The notes beneath the pieces were generated by a model. The model was given only the letters and a program-made list of their open reading frames with translations, had not been told where the DNA came from and ran no database searches. 9,963 bases of DNA, taken from Thermoleophilia bacterium UBA5186 (GTDB lineage Bacteria; Actinomycetota; Thermoleophilia; Gaiellales; Gaiellaceae). Location of the stretch: NCBI GenBank assembly GCA_002413095.1, contig DHWI01000043.1:1-9963 (forward strand). Reading direction: 5' to 3'. Shown piece after piece: positions 5,052-9,963 of the stretch; position 1 is the stretch's first letter, and each line of letters starts with the position of its first letter. The translations under genes were made by a program, and so were the position numbers.

Positions 5052-5822
5052 CTAGCGTCCTGTCCGCAGCGTGTGGTCAAGTCCGGGAGTGGCGCCGTAG
5101 CTGTTGGTGGCGACGATCCGGTAGTGGTAGGTGCTGTGCCGCTTGAGGTTGCGCAGCGCGGCCGACACCGAGGTGGAGGAGAAGCCCGCGCCTGCGGCTT
5201 GGCTCGCGGTCCGCGATCCGTAGCTCCGCGTGCGGCCGTACTGGAAGTAGTACGTGGTGGCCGCGCTGTTCGGGTTGACTCGACCGTGCACGTTGGCGGT
5301 GTGCGTGCGGACGGGAGAGGCCGCGCCCGTGGTTGCCGCCGGCCGCGTGGGGACGGTCAGAAGGGTGCTGGCGACGGCGTCGGGCGCGACGCTGTCGTCT
5401 CCGCCGGAGTAGAGGTAAGCGCAGATGCGATACGTCGTCCCCCCGATCGGGACGAACTGAGTCTGGTCGCTGAATCCGGAGGACGTCTCTTGCTCGAGCG
5501 TGGTGATGAACCCCTCGCCGTGCGAGAGGGATCGAGCGTTGGCGGCCGTCGTTGCGCATGCGGCGACGCCGGGTTGGTAGTAGTCGTAGATCAGGGCGCC
5601 GTCGGGATTGGTAGAACCGGTGTTGGTGAGGGTTACGGTCGCCCCCGGCCGGGCGGGGTTCGGCGAGGCGACGACCGCGATGGCCGCGGAGGAGGCGAGT
5701 GTGACGCTCTCTCCAGCGGCGGCGGATGATCCGACGATGCCGGCGCCGAGCGCAGCGATTCCGGCGCAGAGGAGGACGGGCAAGAGCCGTCCCAGGCGTT
5801 TGCTGTTCGTGGTTTCGGTCAT
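5052..5822 (-). CDS. secreted protein with C-terminal Fn3-like domain
   Basis: A 256-residue protein. Residues 1-37 form a Sec-type signal (basic NSKRLGR, then a hydrophobic run, and an Ala-rich cleavage region SSAAAG). Residues about 45-157 form a beta-rich domain (ATVTLTNTGS, YRICAYLYSG) with three cysteines that I cannot name. Residues about 172-254 are a fibronectin type III-like module of a kind abundant in secreted proteins of Thermoleophilia: 'TANVHGRVNPNSAATTYYF', then YGRTRSYG, then a strand ending STYHYRIVATNSYG. Such modules mediate binding at the cell surface; a specific ligand is not evident. The start is an ATG with AAAGGAA about 6 nt upstream. The ATG overlaps the stop of the preceding gene as ATGA, so the two are probably translationally coupled. 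A long hairpin follows the stop. Confidence 0.8.
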   Translation of the reverse strand: MTETTNSKRLGRLLPVLLCAGIAALGAGIVGSSAAAGESVTLASSAAIAVVASPNPARPGATVTLTNTGSTNPDGALIYDYYQPGVAACATTAANARSLSHGEGFITTLEQETSSGFSDQTQFVPIGGTTYRICAYLYSGGDDSVAPDAVASTLLTVPTRPAATTGAASPVRTHTANVHGRVNPNSAATTYYFQYGRTRSYGSRTASQAAGAGFSSTSVSAALRNLKRHSTYHYRIVATNSYGATPGLDHTLRTGR

Positions 5823-6178
5823 CTGTATTCCTTTCGATTCGTCCGCCGGCGTTCACCGACGGGAAGCAGGTTGGCTTTCTGCCACGGGGATTCCCGGCGG
5901 ACGACCTCGAGGATTCGTTCGAACGGAATCTCCGCTCGCCGGTTGACCTCGGAGGCCGCCTCGAGCGACGTGGCTTCGAAGAGGAAGAGGGCGATCTCGT
6001 CCGTCGGGACGAGAATGGAACCGAGATAGCGAGAGGAGCCGTCGTCGGCGCTGATCGCGTAGGACGCTTGTCGTACCCGCTCTCCGGCGTCTGCGACCTG
6101 CTGCGCGCTCACGCCTGGCCAGAAGCACTCGGCCATGAAGGTGGTCGTTCGAAGACGATCGGTTGGACTGAATCCCAC
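5819..6178 (-). CDS. DUF4242-like small ferredoxin-fold protein
   Basis: A 119-residue protein whose middle (residues about 11-94) matches the pattern of DUF4242 / SCO4226-type small proteins: first strand TTFMAECFWPGVSAQQ, a helix (VADAGERVRQASYA), strands RYLGSILVPTDEIALFLFEA, then a helix and the closing 'RRAEIPFERILEVVR'. The family has a ferredoxin-like alpha-beta fold, and one Streptomyces member was reported to bind nickel; metal binding here is unproven. The C-terminal 25 residues are basic (GERRRTNRKEYR) and extend past the usual family end. The start is taken as GTG 6178 because the first beta strand needs residues before the ATG at 6136; neither has a clear ribosome binding site. 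It is the first gene of a two-gene unit with the secreted Fn3-like protein (4-nt ATGA overlap). Confidence 0.65.
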   Translation of the reverse strand: MGFSPTDRLRTTTFMAECFWPGVSAQQVADAGERVRQASYAISADDGSSRYLGSILVPTDEIALFLFEATSLEAASEVNRRAEIPFERILEVVRRESPWQKANLLPVGERRRTNRKEYR

Positions 6179-6210
6179 GTTCCCGAAAGTAGGGGCGGTG
6201 GGCTCGTGGC

Positions 6211-6229
6211 GCAGGGGGTGTTTCCCTGC
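6211..6229 (-). terminator. short hairpin downstream of the LuxR gene
   Basis: GCAGGG at 6211-6216 pairs with CCCTGC at 6224-6229 around a 7-nt loop, about 75 nt past the stop of the LuxR regulator and about 30 nt upstream of the DUF4242-like start. It could end the regulator transcript or sit in the next gene's leader. There is no T-run, so the call is weak. Confidence 0.3.
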
Positions 6230-6302
6230 ATAACTGGGTGCTCTTGGCCCTGCTCGTGTCGGGGGAGCGCGAGGGCTACGGCCGAACGGGTGGATCCAGG
6301 AT

Positions 6303-9182
6303 TTACGCCGAGGTCTGTGAGTTCACCGCGGTGTGCGCACCCAGTTCGGCGCGCGAGCGGATCCCGAGCTTTCGGTAGACGCGGGCGAGGCTGGACTCGA
6401 CGGTCCTTGGGCTAATGAAGAGTGCGGCGGCGACCTGGCGGTTGGTCAGCCCGCTCCCTGCGAGGTCGGCAACGCGCTGCTCAGCCGCGGTCAGCTCTAC
6501 ACGACTTGTGGGGCGGCCGCCGAGGGGCCGCAGTTCGCGTCGTGTCCGCGCCGCCCAGAGTGGCGCGCCGAGTTCATCGAAGATCGCAAGCGCCTGAGTG
6601 AGCGTCTCGTGTGCGCGGCGTCGTTCTTTACGACGGCGCTGGATCAGGCCGAGCATTAGCAGCGTGCGGGCCCGCTCGAACGGCATTGGCGACTGCTGGT
6701 GCTCGCGAAGCGCGTTCTCAAGCGAGCGCTCGGCTGCATCGAGCTCGCCGTGGGCGGCGCACAGCAATCCACGGCAACGTGCGCCGGTGGCCAACGACCA
6801 GGGAACCCGGCTCGTTTGGGCTTGCCGTTCGAGTGTTCCGAGGACTACCTCGGCCCGGTCGAGCGTGCCCGAGCTGATCAAGGCTTCGATCAGGTCGGCG
6901 TGGACTCGGTACACGCCTGGCTCCTGGATGCCAAAGCTCTCCGCACTCTCAACGGCGCGCAACAAAAGCGGCACGGCGGCCGCCGCGTTGCCGAGGGAAA
7001 GCTCGAGAAAGCCGAGCGCGCGAAGATAGAGGGGAACGGCGATCGGCTGCACGACCGGCAGGCGCTCCTCGACCGTGAGGCGTGCCCGCTCGACGTTTCC
7101 GAGATGCGCGTCAACGTACGCACGGACCGCCGGCGGGCCACCGAAACTCTGCCCGAGCTGTTCGGCGAGCTCGAAACTCTCCTCGGCATAGCGGGACGCT
7201 AGTGACCAGTTGCCACTCCAACATTCGAGCTGCGCGAGATGCATCAGCACGTTTGGAATCGAGCTCTCGTCTCCCTCCTGGCCCGCTTGAGATAGTGCGT
7301 CCTCGAGCCTCGCCCGGGAGCCGGCGAAGTCATCCATGTACTTCAGCCACTGGCCGAGCTGGCCGCCGACACGAGAGAGACGGAGGTTAGGCGCCGCTCG
7401 CGACTCACACGCGAATGCGCGCTCGACCAGGTCATGGGATAGCCCTCGCCCGAGAAGCAGACCCGCTCGCGTGGCGCCCAAGAGCGCATCGACCTGGGTG
7501 TCCGGGTCGGCGGCCTCGCCCTCGGCAGCGAGCAGGTCGAGCGCCAACCGTGCGTGGCGCTCGCTGCGGGCAGCGTCGAAGTCGCAGTAGACCGCCAGCT
7601 CCGCGTGACACACCGCCTCCAGCGAACGATCGCCCGCAGCTGCCGCAAGGGCCTGCTCGCAACGCGCGACAGCAGGCCCGCTGCCTTCGCCCCAGTAATC
7701 AAGTCCGGCGAGATCGAGAAGAGCCCTTGCTTGCAGCCGGCCCGGACGATCGCCGACGGTACGCAGGACTACCCGAGCGCGTTCGGCATCGCCGGCCTCG
7801 GCAAGGAAACAGCCGAGCTGGAGCGTGTAGCGGTCGTGCGCCTCGAGCTCGTCGGCCGGAGTCAGCCCGATCGCCAGCTCAGCCAGCTCGGCTGCGCTCT
7901 CAGGCGCGCCGCGGCGGCGGACATCGAACGCGGCGTCAGCGACGATCGCCGCGACCGCACCGTCGGGCCCCGCCGTGCAGAGCGCCAGATGCCGCGCACG
8001 CTGTTCAGGGTTCGAAGCCAACGCCGCCAGCCGTCGATGCGCCTCTCGACGCTCCTCAGTCGAAACCGCCGCGTAGATCGCCGACGCGAACAGCGGGTGC
8101 CTGAACCGCACCGACTCCCCCTCGACGACGGTAATCCCCGCCGCTTCGGCGTCCGCCAATCGAGCGCGCATCTGCTTTGACGAAACATCGAGCGCGCGTG
8201 CCAACATCCCGAAAGCCGGATCCGGCGTCGCCGCCGCGAACAACAGCGCCTCTTGCGTTGAGCTAGGTAGCCGCCTCAGCCGTGCTGCGACTAACTCGCG
8301 CACATCGTCGGGAACAGGAAGCGCCTCCCCCGCCGCCGGCTCGCCCGCCCGCAGCAGTGACTCGGCAAGTTCGAGTGCGAAAAAGGGATTGCCGCCTGTC
8401 GCACGGCGCAACCGGAGAAGCCCGGCCCGGCTGAACGTGCTCCCAAGCCTCCCCTTGATCAACTGATGCAAGGCACCCGCGCTCAGCCCGCCGACGCGGA
8501 TCTGCTCCAACCGCTCAGCGCCCAGCGCACGGTCGAGACCCAACGGGATCACGCCGTCCGTTGGCGTACGCAGCGAGAGCAGAAAGCCGACAGGACGACT
8601 ACCGAGCCTCCGAGCCGCGTACTCCAACACCCGAGCCGACGGACGGTCGAGCCACTGGACATCATCGACCGCGACCAGCAGCGGCGTCGAATCCGCCAGA
8701 AGATCCAGAACCGACACCGTCGCCGTCACGATCGCGCGCTGTGCCACGACTCCGTCGCCGCGACCGGCGCGCAGCAGCACCACTTCGAGCGCATCACGCT
8801 GCACGCCGGGAAGCGCGGCCAGGATCTCCGGCTCCAACCCATCCAGCAAATCCGTGAGAGACGAATACGAAAGCGCCGCCTCAGCCTCCGCCGGCGCACA
8901 CGACAGCACGCGAAAGGAAGCCGCCCGCGCACCGGCAACCCCCTCACGCCAAAGCGCCGTCTTACCGATCCCGGCCTCACCCTCGAACACACACGCCGCC
9001 GGCCCTTCCCTCAGCGATTCAAGGAAACGAGCGAGACCCAACTGCTCTTTTTCCCGGCCAAGAACAACGCCATCCATCCACCGAGAGTACGAACTCGAAC
9101 AGCCTTCCGCAACTCCGCCGACGGCGGCTGCACGATCGGGAGGACAGCGCGGTTGCGAAGACCGGCGAGCGTACGCAGACAT
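6303..9182 (-). CDS. LAL-type LuxR transcriptional regulator with ATPase domain
   Basis: A 959-residue regulator of the large ATP-binding LuxR (LAL, MalT-like) type. The N-terminal AAA/STAND ATPase opens with 'VVLGREKEQLGLARFL' (about 39-54), Walker A GEAGIGKT at 68-75, and Walker B LLVAVDDVQWLD at 168-179, with the winged-helix part ending near 390. A long helical middle (about 400-880) has TPR-like pairs of helices. The C-terminal LuxR helix-turn-helix spans 897-955: LTAAEQRVADLAGSGLTNRQ, the recognition helix SPRTVESSLARVYRKLG, then IRSRAEL. Such proteins bind an inducer through the STAND/TPR part and activate transcription as ATP-bound oligomers; the inducer is unknown. The ATG at 9182 adds 35 residues of low-complexity lead. 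The internal ATG at 9077 (MDGVVLGRE) sits where family members usually begin; neither has a good ribosome binding site. It is divergent from the collagen-like gene, a plausible target. Confidence 0.92.
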   Translation of the reverse strand: MSAYARRSSQPRCPPDRAAAVGGVAEGCSSSYSRWMDGVVLGREKEQLGLARFLESLREGPAACVFEGEAGIGKTALWREGVAGARAASFRVLSCAPAEAEAALSYSSLTDLLDGLEPEILAALPGVQRDALEVVLLRAGRGDGVVAQRAIVTATVSVLDLLADSTPLLVAVDDVQWLDRPSARVLEYAARRLGSRPVGFLLSLRTPTDGVIPLGLDRALGAERLEQIRVGGLSAGALHQLIKGRLGSTFSRAGLLRLRRATGGNPFFALELAESLLRAGEPAAGEALPVPDDVRELVAARLRRLPSSTQEALLFAAATPDPAFGMLARALDVSSKQMRARLADAEAAGITVVEGESVRFRHPLFASAIYAAVSTEERREAHRRLAALASNPEQRARHLALCTAGPDGAVAAIVADAAFDVRRRGAPESAAELAELAIGLTPADELEAHDRYTLQLGCFLAEAGDAERARVVLRTVGDRPGRLQARALLDLAGLDYWGEGSGPAVARCEQALAAAAGDRSLEAVCHAELAVYCDFDAARSERHARLALDLLAAEGEAADPDTQVDALLGATRAGLLLGRGLSHDLVERAFACESRAAPNLRLSRVGGQLGQWLKYMDDFAGSRARLEDALSQAGQEGDESSIPNVLMHLAQLECWSGNWSLASRYAEESFELAEQLGQSFGGPPAVRAYVDAHLGNVERARLTVEERLPVVQPIAVPLYLRALGFLELSLGNAAAAVPLLLRAVESAESFGIQEPGVYRVHADLIEALISSGTLDRAEVVLGTLERQAQTSRVPWSLATGARCRGLLCAAHGELDAAERSLENALREHQQSPMPFERARTLLMLGLIQRRRKERRRAHETLTQALAIFDELGAPLWAARTRRELRPLGGRPTSRVELTAAEQRVADLAGSGLTNRQVAAALFISPRTVESSLARVYRKLGIRSRAELGAHTAVNSQTSA

Positions 9183-9333
9183 AGGTCACGACGGGGAGTT
9201 ATTGAGTGAAACACCCGTTACGGGCAACGCGGTTCGCGTACGACAACAGTGCCACCCATCTAGTCAGGGATCGCGTTACCTGTTCCGGTTGATCCCGGGA
9301 GGAAACCCAATAGCGAACGAAAGGAAGTCGACG
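9183..9333. promoter_or_regulatory. divergent intergenic region
   Basis: These 151 bp separate the LuxR regulator (minus) from the collagen-like gene (plus) and must hold both promoters if the regulator starts at 9182. A small palindrome CCCGTTACGGG lies at 9214-9224, a possible regulator site. No convincing -35/-10 pair was found: on the minus strand TTGCCC stands 17 nt from CAATAA, a poor match. The collagen-like gene has a good ribosome binding site, AAGGA at 9321-9325. Confidence 0.4.
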
Positions 9334-9963
9334 ATGACGTTCCTCACCGGCGGCAAGCGCCGCCTACTTCTTCTGATCACTGCCACAGTCGCGCTCATCG
9401 GGGCGGGCGTTGCGTACGCCACCATTCCCGGCTCCGACGGTGTGATCCACGGCTGTTACAACGCCGGTTCGTCGAACCCGTCCGGGCAACTACGCGTGAT
9501 TGACGCCACAACAGGCGCAACGTGCGCCAAGAACGAGAAGGCGCTCAACTTCAACCAGACGGGCCCCAAGGGCGACAAAGGCGATCCCGGTATCCAGGGA
9601 ACGCCCGGCAACAACGGCACCAACGGAACAAACGGAGCAGCCGGAACCAACGGCACGAACGGGACAAATGGAACCAACGGCGTTAGTGGCTACGAAGTAG
9701 TAACGAACACCGGCGACATTAGCGCCGACCCGGGGTCGCTCAGCGCGACGTGCCCGACCGGAAAGCACGTTCTCGGGGGCGGCGCGGAACTCAGCAACTT
9801 CACCAACGGTGGTGACGGCGCGGCCGTCACCGGCGGGCGGCCGCTGATCGGGAATGTCGGGTGGGAGGCAACGACTGAGCGCGTCTTCACAGCCACGAGT
9901 GATTACTACTTGGATGGTGACAACAACTACTTCACGGATGATGGTCCCTACGTGACCATGCAG
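9334..9963 (+). CDS. secreted collagen-like protein (3' end outside window)
   Basis: Translated from ATG 9334, the frame is open to the window edge for 210 codons with no stop. Residues 1-29 are a signal peptide (GGKRR, then LLLLITATVALIGAGVAYA). Residues 36-76 form a small domain with GCYN at 40-43 and a second Cys at 64, ending FNQTG, a block commonly found before collagen-like stretches in actinobacterial secreted proteins. Residues 77-119 are 14 uninterrupted Gly-X-Y triplets: GPKGDKGDPG first, then mostly G-T-N (7 such triplets), which suggests a short collagen-like triple helix. From 120 a beta-rich C-terminal domain follows with 'ATCPTGKHVLGGGAEL' (138-153). It is probably cell-surface or extracellular; no ligand can be named. 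AAGGA lies 8 nt before the ATG. It is divergent from the LuxR regulator, which may control it. Confidence 0.85.
   Translation, partial: MTFLTGGKRRLLLLITATVALIGAGVAYATIPGSDGVIHGCYNAGSSNPSGQLRVIDATTGATCAKNEKALNFNQTGPKGDKGDPGIQGTPGNNGTNGTNGAAGTNGTNGTNGTNGVSGYEVVTNTGDISADPGSLSATCPTGKHVLGGGAELSNFTNGGDGAAVTGGRPLIGNVGWEATTERVFTATSDYYLDGDNNYFTDDGPYVTMQ

Noticed and set aside
4883..5080. 65-codon minus-strand frame between the Fn3-like gene and the integrase
   Set aside because: It overlaps the Fn3-like gene end and the terminator hairpin, has no motif, and its tail is the repeat read in a different frame from the integrase.
4896..5729. 277-codon plus-strand frame opposite the Fn3-like gene
   Set aside because: Gly/Arg/Val-rich shadow. 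The minus strand has a signal peptide, an Fn3-like domain and a good ribosome binding site.
8466..9209. 247-codon plus-strand frame opposite the LuxR N-terminus
   Set aside because: Arg/Gln/His-rich antisense shadow of the ATPase domain with its Walker motifs.
9560..9690. Tandem DNA repeat or CRISPR-like array
   Set aside because: The periodicity is nine bases and comes from Gly-X-Y codons within the collagen-like gene; there are no spacers.

Overview
The window is high-GC DNA that most resembles a soil-type actinobacterium, probably of the Thermoleophilia/Solirubrobacterales kind. This is inferred from a fibronectin-like secreted protein of the 'NPNSAATTYYFQYG' style, a collagen-like secreted protein with a GCYN head and GPKGDKGD repeats, a large ATPase-LuxR regulator, and strongly GC-biased codons. 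No rRNA, tRNA or CRISPR array was seen.

Layout. (1) 65-1363, minus: a GNAT-like domain fused to a classic AAA+ ATPase. (2) 1364-1698: no gene, but a cluster of inverted repeats. (3) 1699-1887, minus: a 62-residue four-cysteine protein resembling high-potential iron-sulfur proteins, with a strong ribosome binding site. (4) About 1980-4920: a gene graveyard. It holds the C-terminal end of a DUF2182 membrane protein, a possible fragment of a large STAND/NACHT-type ATPase, an apparently intact single-haem cytochrome c lipoprotein, the C-terminal half of a cupin, and a tyrosine integrase that is frameshifted and cut off before its catalytic HxxR and Tyr. A 34-bp direct repeat lies at the integrase 5' end. 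(5) 5052-6178, minus: a two-gene unit (DUF4242-like small protein, then a secreted Fn3-like protein) joined by an ATGA overlap and followed by a long hairpin. (6) 6303-9182, minus: a 959-residue LAL-type LuxR regulator. (7) 9334 to the window end, plus: a secreted collagen-like protein, divergent from the regulator and open at the edge.

How they fit together. The integrase remnant and neighbouring truncated genes look like the scar of a decayed integrated element or repeated deletions. The secreted-protein genes and the regulator look like resident chromosome. I saw no convincing multi-gene new system. The most notable items are the GNAT-AAA fusion with a degenerate acetyl-CoA loop, the tiny HiPIP-like gene, and the integrase repeat whose single mismatch is synonymous.
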